A stretch of DNA of 25,226 bases from Nephromyces sp. MM_2019 (GCA_015657535.1 JADHZB010001599.1:6746-31971); one strand, 5' to 3'. Positions 1 through 9,308 are shown, numbered from the stretch's first letter. The notes: generated by a model not told the origin, from the letters alone. Program-made: numbers and translations.

Positions 1-196
1 CACACACACAAACGCACACACACACACAAACGCACACACACACACAAACGCACACACACAAACGCGCACACACACAAACGCGCACACACACACACACAAA
101 CGCACACAAAACAACTTCAAGAAACAACAGTTTATTGGGAAAGCCCACACGCACGAGCAAAAGAGTATAAATCTTTGCACACACTTGCAGCCTTAC
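1..196 (-). repeat. (CA)n-rich start of GH35 intron 14
   Basis: Positions 1-110 are CA repeats broken by regular CAAACG and CGCGCA variants. On the GH35 coding strand this is TG-rich intron sequence after the donor at 196. I see no exon in it. Confidence 0.7.
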
Positions 197-363
197 CATG
201 CATAATCTGTTAAACCTAAAGTTAGCTGCCATGAATTCCAAGAATTCGTATTTTTGGTGTACGCACTTTCATTCTCACAAAACTGAGGGCCGCTCTTTAG
301 AGCAGAGAAAACCATGGATTTCTCAGGAATTGGAGAGAAGTAAGTTAAACCCGTAGAGAATCC
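197..363 (-). CDS. GH35 gene exon 14
   Basis: The acceptor is CTTCTTCTTCTTCAG and the donor TG|GTAAGG; phase 0 in, phase 2 out. It encodes GFSTGLTYFSPIPEKSMVFS and ends WNSWQLTLGLTDYAW. The ending resembles the plant-family motif 'EQ.N.T.D.TDYLWY'. The next exon must lie left of position 1, because only TG-rich intron sequence (on the coding strand) remains. Confidence 0.78.
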
Positions 364-3300
364 CTGAAGAAGAAAAGAGGAAGCTGAATATGAAGAAGGG
401 TAGGAACATGAAGAGGAAGAAGATGAAGAGGAGGAAGAGGAGGAAGAGGAGGAAGAGGAGGAAGATGAAGAAGTAGACGAAGAAGGGTAGGAACATGAAG
501 AAGAAGAAGAGGAGGAAGATGAAGATGAAGAAAAAGATGATGAAAAAACCCAAGTAGAAGATGAAGAGGAGGAAGAGGAGGAAGAGCAGGGAGATGAAGA
601 GGAGGAAGATGAAGAGGAGGAAGATGAAGAGGAAGATGAAGAAGTAGACGAAGAAGGGTAGGAACATGAAGAAGAAGAGGAGGAAGATGAAGATGAAGAA
701 AAAGATGATGAAAAAACCCAAGTAGAAGATGAGTACGAAGAAGATGAATTTGGGTAAGAAGAAGCAATGAAAAGAAGGGAAGCTCCAAAAAAAAGGTAAT
801 CAAGGAGGCTAGTAACACAAAAAATTTACATATTCAAAGCCAATTAATACAAACAAACTTTTTCACAGCCTTTAAGCACACCGATAACGCTCGTATAAGC
901 ACGGTTACACAATGATACGCATTCAAATGAATGCAGAAAATCAATGCGCAGAAATGTGGAGGCAGCTAAATATGGATGCAAACACACATGGAAACACTCC
1001 ACACGCATTGATATAGCCTCAAATACAATGGGGGAAACCACCAATATAACGATGCACCCCCCCATTAAGATGCACCCCACACACACAAGGATGCACCCCT
1101 GCACAGATACACGCAGAAACTTGCACACCAACATAATCGTATAAACCCACGTAAACATCAAACAATACACACCACGAGAAAACCGTAGACTACACGTATG
1201 CTTCCAAGTCCATAAAATCCAACAAACACACACACAAGCACGCAAAAAGAGCTTCAGTACCTCGTTTGCAGCTTCTGGAGATTTTTCACTCTTCCAAAGA
1301 GCCTCTCGTGTGCTGTAAACTATCGCCTTCCTCTTAGTGTTATAAATGAGGCAGCTCCACGCTTCTATAAGCAATCTCTCATGATAGCTTAGCCTCACTA
1401 GCCTCGATCTTCTCTCTGAGCATAGAAATGTGTTCAATGTGCAATATATAATGTAAGACTCTATGCAAGGAGCTTCATTCTTTATAGCTTCAAGTCTAGC
1501 ACACTGAAAAAATCTGTGCACACTTGCACCCTCAATTCACACTCTTCTGCACACATAAAATACGTACAAACGGCACACACGGACACACGCACGCATACTA
1601 CATACGCACATATACTGCATACATACATACATACACCACACCCACACATACACCACACACATACACCCACACACATACACCACACACACACACACTAAGC
1701 AAGACACACCATGGTAATTACAGAAGGTGATTATGTTGGGCAGAAAAAAAGCTTCAACATCGCCTAGCAAGAAAGAAGCTTTAGGGTAGCCAAACTTTGA
1801 GTCTCCAAACACAAAATCTTTCATAAACTCATCTGAAAACAAAAGGAAAAATGCCGACTGCCGTGTGAGTGTCTGTGTGATAGTGTGTGTGCGTGCGAGT
1901 GGCAGTGGGTGGGCGAGTGGCAGTGTGTGTCTGGAAATCAGTGTGTGTGTGTGTGTGTGTGCACCAGTCCTAGGGTGTGTGCTAGTAGCAGTGCCATAGC
2001 GTGAATGAATAAGCACGTATGTACGCAAGAATGTGGTACATATGTACCCAGAGTGTGTGCACATTTCTCGATGTTCGTGTAAGTGTGTGTGTATATGTTG
2101 TAGTGCATGTGTGTGTCAATTGCAAACAGTAGAGTTCGTCGCCTAGAAAAATTTCTTCCGCTGGCTGTTTTCAACATAATAGAGTGATTTCTACACATTA
2201 GAAGAAAATCGTTGGAAACGCTTAAAAACATCCACTTCAAGCAGAAAATTACAGCAAAGAATCTAACAAACTCAAGTTTTCTTGGTAGTTGTAGGAAGCA
2301 GAAGAGCTGCGTTTTTGCGTGCATTTTCATCGGTTTTATCGCTTCTTTGGCCTTGAAGATCTGTAACAGTTTGAATATGTCAATTTATCAATCTTCTTCG
2401 TTATTTAAGCATTTTTTCGTGATCTTAAAACCCTTCTTCATCTTTGAAATGTCAATTGCTTTGCTTCTTCATCATGCCGTTAGATTTCGCCCTTTTTTGG
2501 TCGTTTTCTCATGTTTTTATCATTTTCCTTCTTCATTGCGGAGCGCTTTAAGTTCTGCACCTTCGTGCACGCACCTTTGTTGCACCTTTGGAGCATCTTT
2601 TACGCACCTCTTTTTGCACCTTTTGCCCAATACACTCTCATACACACAAACCAATGCACCTCACTTCAGAGCATCACAATGCATTCTACAGCACAGAGAC
2701 TGCGACTCACCAATTATACTATTAAGCCTCATTATAGCAGGAAATTTGGGGCTTCTTGCAGAGCCAAATTCATCGAGAGGCTGGCCAGAATCCTGAGAAG
2801 TACTTTGAAAATATCCCCCTTGCCTGCCAAAGTTAGTCTCTATAATTGAAGCAAGACAGCACACACACGCACACAGTTCACTGTATCACCTTGAGTTTCC
2901 CCATAAACATAAGAAAATCCTGGAGGAATCAAACATGTGATATACACACACATAAACAGATGAAACCTTCACGCAATGCTCACATGGAGGCACTCCAAAG
3001 CTCAGATACACGCACAAAAAATTACATGCATACACACACAGAATAGGTCACAAATTGCACAAACCCACACACACAAAGATGGAAAATGCTTCAAAGCGCT
3101 CACTCAAAGCCGAACACACATGGCGACGCCCTCAAAATTTCACAAACATGCACACAGACACCCCTACATGTATTCCCACTACTACACACACGAAAGGAAA
3201 TATATGCGATTGAGGCAGAAGCTCATGCTCTACCAGATACAAAAGGATAGTAACTAATTATAGATCCTCCTTGAGAGACAAAGCGTAAGACTGCGAATAA

Positions 3301-6300
3301 GAGATCTTCAGAAACCCTAGAACCATCTCTAGCAGTGGCTAAAGCGGATTTAGACGAGTCAAAACCCTCCCAGAACACCGTTGGGCCTGAAAAATATAGC
3401 CAAAAATTTAATCTCTGAGAAAGCTATGGCTCGCTTAATTTAAGAAGATAGTTTGAGCAGCAAAAATAAACACATTATACATCTTCATAAATCCTTTCTA
3501 CAAAGTAGGTTCACATGCACACACACACATTGTGACGATGGTCTGTGTGTGTGCAAGAAATTTCGCATTCCTTTATGAAGCTACGTGCACGTGCATGTGT
3601 GTGTCATCTACTCATGCTACGGTCATATACTTCACTCACGACCCGCGTACGTGCACATGAAAACTCTCATTCTTCATGGTTATACATGCTCGTGTGTGCG
3701 TGCTTCGCGTGCTCTTTCTTCCCATTTTGAAATGCAAGAATAACAAAAGGAAAGACGATTGAATCCATTAACTTGGAAGAGAAGAAAGCCAAACAAAAGC
3801 TTCTTGAAGACAAAAAAGTCGCCAGAAGGAGAGCGCACACACGAGAGTGTACATACACCCGCTACTCTCACAGTACCCGTCCAAGCCTCTATCCAGGCAC
3901 ACGGCTGCTTCTTGCTCCTACAGGTTTCATCAAACCAGTCTGTACAGCACACAAGAAGATTCTAAACACACAGGCTAAGATAGTGTAGAAGATTCAGCTT
4001 TAAGGAGTAGCCCTGAAAGGAAAAGGCTATTTTCTTCTTCTTCTTCTTCATTACAAGAGAGCATTATAGGGCTATAAACACACCCAAGAAGATTCAGCTA
4101 TACACACGCACAAGCAGATTCATCCAACGTACACACATACAATCACACTCAGCTATATCCATACACACACACTCAACTGCACCCACACACGCACAAACAA
4201 GTAAGTTCAAACACACACATATGCCCAAACAAATAAGTTCAGACACACACACAGCTACCTTTCTCCTTCAAATTTCCTTTAGGTCTCCCACAGTAGTATC
4301 CTATACAAGCTTTGACTTGCGCAGTAGGCAGTCGATAGGAAAGCCACGGTATCTTCAAATGAAGGGACTCTACTACTTCTGCTAAGCTTAAGCTAGCAGT
4401 TACATCAACGCTCGAAGATTCTGAAAATAGATGAAACAGTAGAAAGCAAGAAATTCATCGAAAAAAACGTTTTTCGTAGATTCACAATTATAAGAGGTTT
4501 GTGTGTGGGGAGTGGGCAACATTTGTGTGCAGCTACTCAAGCGGGTAAGCTATAAAAAAGCAAAATTAACACACACATACGCACACAAACACATAGTAAC
4601 ATATACAAAAAAATCACACGAAAAAGTGCACACAACAAGATGCACACAGTAAGACATACATATCAAGACACACAAAAAAACACACACGTCACAACGCACA
4701 CATCGCACAACACATAGAGTAACAAAATAATCGACACACAAGGTAACAAACCCTTTGTAGCAAAAGAGAAGCGCTTCCCAAATAACGGTAAGATTCGCTT
4801 CTTCAAGGAGCTCAGCATACTTGAAATTCTATTGAGTAGACCTGCAGGAAGACACATCTTCAAAAGGAGATTTCTTGTTCGCACACACACACCTATTCAT
4901 AGCTACTCCTAGTGAAAGCATTCTCAAATACTTCTCCTGGCATATAAAAGTAAACTCATAGGTGTACATACACTCCATCGTATCTACATAAAATAGTGAG
5001 TTTACCGCTATTCAAGATAAGTTGCTCTAAACATATATTTAGACTCGCACTTACGCACACACATATTTAAGTACACTCAAAGTTGTATGTACACCCACAC
5101 ACCAACATGGGTTTTCCCAAATTTTCATCTCAATAAAAAGTTACTCAGATGAAATAGCCTATGCATGTGTGCATTCGCTGAAATAAAAGTGCATATGCGC
5201 ACACACACATTCACTTAGGAGCTAAAAAACTCAATTTTTTCCAGATTGCTCATAGACACACACAATCTCCTAAGCAAATGAGCGCCTTATCAGCTTCTTA
5301 TTTTGGTGCATGTGCAACTATACAGTTCTACTATTCAAATGGAGCATTCCTTGCCTGCAGATGTATGCTTGCTATTACTAAGATCAGTAGAATGATCAAA
5401 TTGAAGGAGAACTAGAGGGCCCCCAGAAACTGGGGCCATCAGAGGTTCCAATTCTTCTATTATGGATTTCCAATAAGCCTGAAGAAGTGTGAAACTGAAA
5501 CACTTTCAGTTACTTTAACCTGAGTGCGTGTGTGTATGTATTTCTGTGTGTGTGCGTTTTTGTGTGTGTGTGTGGAGTGTTTGGGTTATGGAAAGCTAGA
5601 GCAGGAAAATGAAGCATCCATCAAGCACAAGCAAAGGCAGGCATATGCAGGAGCTAAAGCTTTTTGAAAAATATGAAAAATGGCAGCACATACACACGGA
5701 TACAAAGACAGGCATAGAAAGCTGACAAACAAGAAAGAAATAGAGGTAAACATATAGAAACACACACACACACACTGCCATATAAAGCTTGCAAACAAGA
5801 ACAACACAAGATGAAAAAAAAATACACACAGACAACCATATATAGCTAATAAACACCAATAACATGCATTAAACACGCTCATACACAGAAAACCTTATAT
5901 ATGACTAACAAATAAGAATAAAACACATTCAAACACACACACACACACAGACACACACACACAGTTAACTCCTAGCGCAAACACCCCTTGCTAGAGAAAA
6001 CAAGAATACAGCAGTACACACACGACGATGCCTTATATTCTGAAAAATCCAGCACACATACCACTACAAGTTCGTACATTTTCGCTCTGAGAATGGAAGA
6101 GTCATAGCCCTCATACCCTTCCTTATAAGCCTAAAGAGAAGCAGAAAATCACTGAGAAAATATAGAAATAAACAGTGAAAAAATGAATACTAAGCAGGTG
6201 TACGTACAGTGCATTGAAGGAATCTACAGGTGGGTGCATATACAGAGAATACCTGCAAAAGCCTAGAAAACGGAACACGCACACTATAACATACACACAA

Positions 6301-9300
6301 AAAATGCCCTTAAAAATTTCAATTCTAAGATGTTTTCTTTAATAGGGTGATGATATGTGGGGATAGTTTGCGCTCCAATACAGAGCTAGAATCCTGCTAT
6401 CTGGAAGGCAGGGAAGGCAGAACACACACACGAAAGTACCAGCCTATTACGCACACATATACCCAAAATACGGGGATAGAATAGCGATGGCGAGTCGGAG
6501 AACTAGTTTACTTGATCAACAGTGCATATACATCATCCAGAGGAGAGCAATGCATATGCACCCACCCCACCTCTCATGATAGCATTATATACACGCCCAC
6601 CCTCCCACCTGATTAGAGGACTGTATATAAACCCACCTCTCCGCATGATAAAAGCGCTGTATGTACACTCACCACCCCATGATGAGAGCACTATATATAC
6701 ACCCACCACCTCCTCTCATGATAGCACTGCATACATACCCACTACCTCCTGATGAGAGCACTGCATATACACCCACCCCTCCTCCAATGAAAGAACTGTA
6801 TATACGCCCACCTCTCCCCTGATGGAAGCACTGAATATGTACACACACCCCCATGAGAGCACTGTATATACACCCACCCTTCACCCCCCCCGAGAGCATT
6901 CTCCATACACCCACATAACCCCCCCCCAGACTATTACTGTTGCCCAGGAAGGATAGCCAAAATTTCTCCATCTCGGCCCTAAAAACGGCCCAACACGAAG
7001 AATCACAAACAAATTGTGTGCGGCCGCCAATTGAACGAAGTTTTTCAATCTTTCAAACTTTGAAGAAAATCGCGTCATAAAATTTGAATCAGGAAAAGGC
7101 TGAAATTCTGCAAAAAAAGCGACAAAAAGACATTTTCCAAAGAAAATAACGGAAAAATGCAATAAGAAGAAGAAAGAGCGAAACAAATAAAGCTAAAAAA
7201 CGCAAAAAGAGGGAGAAATTGTGCGTGGGGGGTGTAGGGGGGTGTGTGAGGGGGATGTTGGGGGGAATTTGTGGGGTGCTTAGGGGGCGTGGGTGGTGTG
7301 TTGAGGTTTGTATAGGGGTGTGTGTTGAAGTGTGTACTGGGGTATGGGGGGAATTCACGGTGTGTGTGGTAGATGTAGGGAAGGTGTGTAGGGTGTGTGG
7401 GGGGGGGGAGTGTGTTTAGTGTGTGTAGGAGGTACGTGGGGGATGCACTTTTTGTGTGGGGGCTTTTTTTGGTGTGGGGGGTGTGTATTTCGCGCAGTTT
7501 TTAAGAGTTTTCCCCCTTTATTGTCGTTTTGAATTGTATTTTGACGCTAGTATACACACAGAGGCTACCTCAAAGCTAATCGCATATACACACACAAAAC
7601 GCAACACCAAAAATCCGGAGAAAATATGAATTTCAACTTAATTTATCTGTAGCCCAACAAAGTTTACATCAAGCCTATCTTTTACATCTAAGCACATAAA
7701 TAAACTTGGAGTGCGCGTTTTTTTAATGTATACAAGGTGTACATACACCCTCTTATCAGCACAAAATACACAGAAGTTTGAAAACTTGAAGGAATTTTTA
7801 GCTTCTCACAAGTTCAAGAGGGGTGCAGATATACGGAAAATCACACACACGTAAAATGGAGGGTTTAGATTAGATGGAAAATCCCATACATATGAAATGG
7901 GGGTTTGGAAATACACGGCAAAAAATATACAGGCAAAAAAGAGGGGTGAAGATACGTAGAAAACAACAGAAAGAAAACAAAAGGATGCACGTACACACAC
8001 ACACACACACACACACACATAGCAAGCAAAGAAGATTATTACCTTCCCACCAGATTTCTGTCTCTACTGCATTGCAGCCAGAAAGTGCAATGTTACTGAA
8101 AATCTTATCCCACTCCCTCAAACTCGTCTTCAAATAAGAAAAACCTATAAAGCAACAAAAAACAGGTGTTAACAAGTAGCACAAACAAACAAACACGCAC
8201 CCGTACATACACAAAAACTCATACCTGCACATACGCAAAAACTCATAGCTGTACACACACCTACACGCACATAAAAACTCATAGCTGCACACATACCTGC
8301 ACACACACACAATCACACACCTACAAATACACACGCAAGAGCTTAAGGAACAGTACCAGCAGATATAATAAGAGTAGGACAGCCATTAATCTCACAAACT
8401 CTGTTTTCGCAGCTCACAGTGTATGGGATAGTAAACAAGCCTTCTTTTGGGAGATCATCATAGCGAAGAAGCCCAGAAATATTCGATTTAACACCTTTTT
8501 CTTCATCTTCTACCTTATTGAATTGATCAAAATAGTTCGGAGCTTTCGAACAAGTTGAAGCGATTGAGATTTGAGAAAACAGCAAATTCTCTGAAGGATG
8601 GGAGTGTGTTCCTTCAGCAGAAGCAAAGATCAGCCAAGAAGAAGATGAAGAAGCTTGAGAAGCTCTAGAATGTACACTAGAGGAGGAGGAAGAAGAAAAA
8701 CAAGAAGAGGGAGAAGAAGGGCTAGAAGTCCCACAGGATAAATTCGCCAAATCTTCATAAAAAAACTGGAAATTTTCACCACGGGAAGACAAAGAACAGG
8801 CAAAAGAAGCCAATGACGACAGATAACTACTACTCAAATCCCACGAACACACCAAGGATAAAAACAACACACAAAGCAGCATCTTCAGAGAAGATCCGCT
8901 CTTTCCCCCATTTCGTGTGAAACAGCAAGCCCAAAACCCACTAACAAAGAGGTAATAAAGCAAATCAGCGGGAAGCTGTAGACAAACAAAGGAAGCAATA
9001 ACCTGCCGGATTGATGCTGTGTGTGCTTGTGGTTCTACAGCATCAAGCTGAGTTGACCACGTGTGCGAAATACGCTTGCCAATGCATTTTTGAAGCGTTT
9101 GAACAGCTCGAAAATGCCAAAGAAACGATGTTTTCTCATCTTCAAGGAGAAAATGCAGCAAAATCGCCGTCAAGCAGAGGATGCAAAGGAAAATAACTAG
9201 ATAGAAACACAAGCCTTTGAAGATCTGATTGAAAACTGCTGTGTGATACTCGCTCCTGCCATGAAACTTGAGGACAGTGAAGCTCTCAGATACGAAAGCC

Positions 9301-9308
9301 CTCATCAT
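197..9308 (-). CDS. GH35 beta-galactosidase-like protein, multi-exon, 3' end outside window
   Basis: Glycoside hydrolase family 35 enzymes remove terminal beta-linked galactose from glycans, usually in a secretory, vacuolar or wall compartment. I joined 14 minus-strand exons: 9308-8357, 8144-8043, 7107-6938, 6385-6299, 6130-6062, 5478-5379, 4828-4752, 4420-4259, 3939-3859, 3386-3234, 2839-2711, 1832-1708, 1503-1261 and 363-197. Together they code for roughly 870 residues, near the length of plant beta-galactosidases plus an N-terminal extension of about 280 residues. Family landmarks occur in the expected order, from the catalytic barrel to the plant-type beta domains. Phases agree at most junctions; the joins on both sides of the seventh exon are not settled. 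The acid/base and one further active-site glutamate are replaced, while the nucleophile is kept. The C-terminus continues past position 1. The family call is from visible motifs, not a search. Confidence 0.85.
390..745. repeat. Purine/pyrimidine tract with a duplicated ~92-bp unit
   Basis: The plus strand is almost all GAA/GAG/GAT. A block of about 94 bp at 470-563 recurs at 641-731 (offset 171 bp, three bases shorter). The part GGGTAGGAACATGAAG also appears a third time near 397. On the GH35 coding strand it is a ~350-nt C/T-rich tract at the 3' end of intron 13, running into the exon 14 acceptor. The plus-strand acidic frame carries in-frame TAG codons, so I do not call it coding. Confidence 0.75.
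1261..1503 (-). CDS. GH35 gene exon 13
   Basis: The acceptor is GATTTTTTCAG and the donor G|GTACTG; it is 81 codons in phase 0. It starts CARLEAIKNEAPCIES and contains YHERLLIEAWSCLIYNTKRK then AIVYSTREALW. This follows the plant beta-galactosidase pattern 'C.AFL.N...' and 'Y.LP.WSISILPDC..V.YNTA'. It supports a plant-like beta-domain architecture rather than the animal type. Confidence 0.8.
1708..1832 (-). CDS. GH35 gene exon 12
   Basis: The acceptor is TTTGTTTTCAG. The joined codon with exon 11 is GAT, giving DEFMKDFVFGDSKFGYPKAS then FLLGDVEAFFLPNIITFC. This follows the plant-type stretch '.GDP.V..LG...EA.V', which leads into 'C.AFL.N'. The donor is placed at 1707 to keep phase 0 with exon 13; the neighbouring GT at 1709 is the alternative. 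Confidence 0.8.
1833..2710 (-). other. GH35 intron 11 (878 nt)
   Basis: The exons on either side join in phase across this interval. On the coding strand the acceptor-side part (plus 1860-2115) is CA-rich and the donor side (plus 2560-2690) is moderately TG-rich. Between them is ordinary AT-rich sequence with open frames on both strands. I found no piece of it that fits the protein family. Confidence 0.6.
2711..2839 (-). CDS. GH35 gene exon 11 (end of barrel)
   Basis: The acceptor is CAATTATAG and the donor G|GTGAGTC. The joined codon with exon 10 gives Glu before TNFGRQGGYFQSTSQDSGQP and then LDEFGSARSPKFPAIMRL. This is an unmistakable match to the GH35 segment 'TNFGRTSGGPFI.TSYDYDAPLDEYG..R.PK...L..L' and ends the catalytic barrel. 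Confidence 0.9.
3234..3386 (-). CDS. GH35 gene exon 10
   Basis: The acceptor is TATATTTTTCAG and the donor G|GTAGAG, phase 1 to phase 1. It encodes PTVFWEGFDSSKSALATARD then DLLFAVLRFVSQGGSIISYY. It matches the family helix and strand 'AED.A..VARF...GGS..NYYMYHGGTNF', which continue into exon 11. Confidence 0.88.
3859..3939 (-). CDS. GH35 gene exon 9 (nucleophile exon)
   Basis: The acceptor is GCTGTACAG and the donor G|GTGTATG; phase 1 matches exons 8 and 10 exactly. It encodes WFDETCRSKKQPCAWIEAWT followed by GTVRVA. This corresponds to '..KP...TE.WTGWF..WG'. The nucleophile glutamate of GH35 is retained (codon 3887-3889), although the following 'GWF' is changed to GTV. Confidence 0.82.
4259..4420 (-). 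CDS. GH35 gene exon 8
   Basis: The acceptor is CTATTTTCAG and the donor G|GTAGCTG, phase 1 to phase 1. It encodes SSSVDVTASLSLAEVVESLH and ends with QVKACIGYYCGRPKGNLKEK. 'ACIGYYC' sits where plant-type enzymes read '.C.NG.YCD'. It is open only in this frame from acceptor to donor. Confidence 0.68.
4752..4828 (-). CDS. GH35 gene exon 7 (borders approximate)
   Basis: The frame reads NFKYAELLEEANLTVIWEAL then LFCYKG. This aligns with the family segment 'YL..L...A...G...PLF.CDG' that follows the acid/base motif. Plausible borders are acceptor CAATAG and donor GTTTGT, but the phases do not close with exons 6 or 8. A border is therefore shifted or a very small exon is missing. Confidence 0.5.
5379..5478 (-). 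CDS. GH35 gene exon 6 (acid/base region)
   Basis: The acceptor is CACTTCTTCAG and the probable donor A|GTAATAGC. It encodes AYWKSIIEELEPLMAPVSGG then PLVLLQFDHSTDL. This matches the GH35 signature '..K..PL....GGPI...Q.ENE.G'. In place of ENE the sequence reads D-H-S, so the expected acid/base glutamate is serine (codon 5389-5391). Confidence 0.82.
5520..5970. repeat. Opposed TG and CA blocks in GH35 intron 5
   Basis: Plus 5522-5578 is GT-rich and plus 5690-5965 is CA-rich. On the transcribed strand this means TG repeats first and CA repeats close to the acceptor at 5479. The blocks are complementary and could pair in the RNA. Confidence 0.7.
6062..6130 (-). CDS. GH35 gene exon 5
   Basis: A 23-codon phase-0 exon with acceptor TTCTCTTTAG and donor G|GTATGTG. 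It encodes AYKEGYEGYDSSILRAKMYE. It precedes the 'GGP' strand in phase and matches the helix that usually reads 'NP.F...M.R.V'. Confidence 0.62.
6299..6385 (-). CDS. GH35 gene exon 4 (tentative)
   Basis: An 87-nt phase-0 exon between acceptor TTCTAG and donor GTGTGTATG fits both neighbours in phase. It encodes 29 residues starting LCIGAQTIPTYHHPIKENIL, in the place where the family has a variable loop after 'G.P.WL'. The residues themselves are not diagnostic, and a different small exon between 6140 and 6260 cannot be excluded. Confidence 0.42.
6540..6895. repeat. Minisatellite, about 9 degenerate units of 33-39 bp, in GH35 intron 3
   Basis: The unit is roughly CATGATGAGAGCACTGTATA followed by TACACCCACCNCCTCC. 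Copies differ in length and sequence. The array fills most of intron 3, between exons 3 and 4. Confidence 0.8.
6938..7107 (-). CDS. GH35 gene exon 3 (sugar-binding pocket strand)
   Basis: The acceptor is TTTTTTTGCAG and the donor A|GTAATA. The first codon is completed by exon 2 as GAA, so the phase closes. It encodes FERLKNFVQLAAAHNLFVIL then RVGPFLGPRWRNFGYPSWAT. This aligns with 'L..FL.LA...GLYVILRPGPY.CAEW.FGG.P.W'. The family glutamate in 'AEW' is Arg here (codon 6971-6973). Confidence 0.88.
7205..7500. repeat. G/T-rich tract in GH35 intron 2
   Basis: The plus strand is GTGTGGGGGG-like over about 290 bases, and the coding strand is C/A-rich. It lies in the acceptor half of intron 2. The donor half (plus 7996-8020) is a (CA)n tract, i.e. 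TG on the coding strand. Confidence 0.7.
8043..8144 (-). CDS. GH35 gene exon 2
   Basis: Bounded by acceptor TTTATAG and donor G|GTAATA. Phase 1 to phase 1 fits exon 1 exactly. It encodes SYLKTSLREWDKIFSNIA followed by LSGCNAVETEIWWE. This corresponds to the GH35 segment 'HY.R..P..W...L...KA.GLN.VETY.PWN'. The family histidine and arginine of 'HYxR' are not present here (SYLK). Confidence 0.85.
8357..9308 (-). CDS. GH35 gene exon 1: N-terminal extension and first barrel strand
   Basis: This is a 317-codon open exon ending at donor G|GTACTG. Its last 30 residues (VSCENRVCEINGCPTLIISA) match the GH35 opening, where family members read roughly 'V.YD.R...I.G....ISG'. The preceding ~280 residues are not part of the family. 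They hold a strongly hydrophobic segment near residues 34-54 (YLVIFLCILCLTAILL), a second at about 143-156 (MLLCVLFLSLVCSW), and a serine-rich linker with runs of Ser. The ATG pair at 9308 and 9305 directly follows an in-frame TGA. A methionine at 8882 begins a typical signal peptide and is an alternative start, which would make the protein secreted rather than membrane-anchored. An unrecognised intron inside this exon is possible. Confidence 0.6.

Noticed and set aside
1..110. CA repeat with CAAACG spacing as a CRISPR array or telomere
   Set aside because: There are no constant repeats with unique spacers and no telomere-like unit; it is intronic dinucleotide repeat.
313..340. Plus-strand ATGGATTTCTCAGGAATT followed by GTAAGT, similar to the importin-like start at 24043, suggesting a paralogous first exon
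   Set aside because: The same bases lie inside GH35 exon 14 on the minus strand, which has strong splice sites, the correct phase and a family motif; the resemblance is coincidental.
390..745. Glu/Asp-rich protein repeat on the plus strand, with TAG read as a sense codon
   Set aside because: Standard-code frames of over 700 codons elsewhere argue against reassignment, and the tract is the pyrimidine-rich end of GH35 intron 13.
3700..3776. Minus-strand piece NGFNRLSFCYSCISKWEE as an additional GH35 exon
   Set aside because: Exons 9 and 10 join in exact phase and align with the family without it, and its acceptor (CTTCCAAG) is weak.
8573..8820. Plus-strand acidic frame (EGWECVPSAEAK... then a Glu-rich run) resembling an importin acidic loop
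   Set aside because: It is broken by three in-frame stops and is antisense to the continuously open GH35 exon 1, whose Ser-rich linker explains the Glu-rich complement.
9011..9290. Plus-strand frames around 9030-9290 (HQAELTTCAKYACQC..., KLEDSEALRYESPHH) as an importin or other gene
   Set aside because: The pieces are in different frames with stops between them and are antisense to GH35 exon 1.
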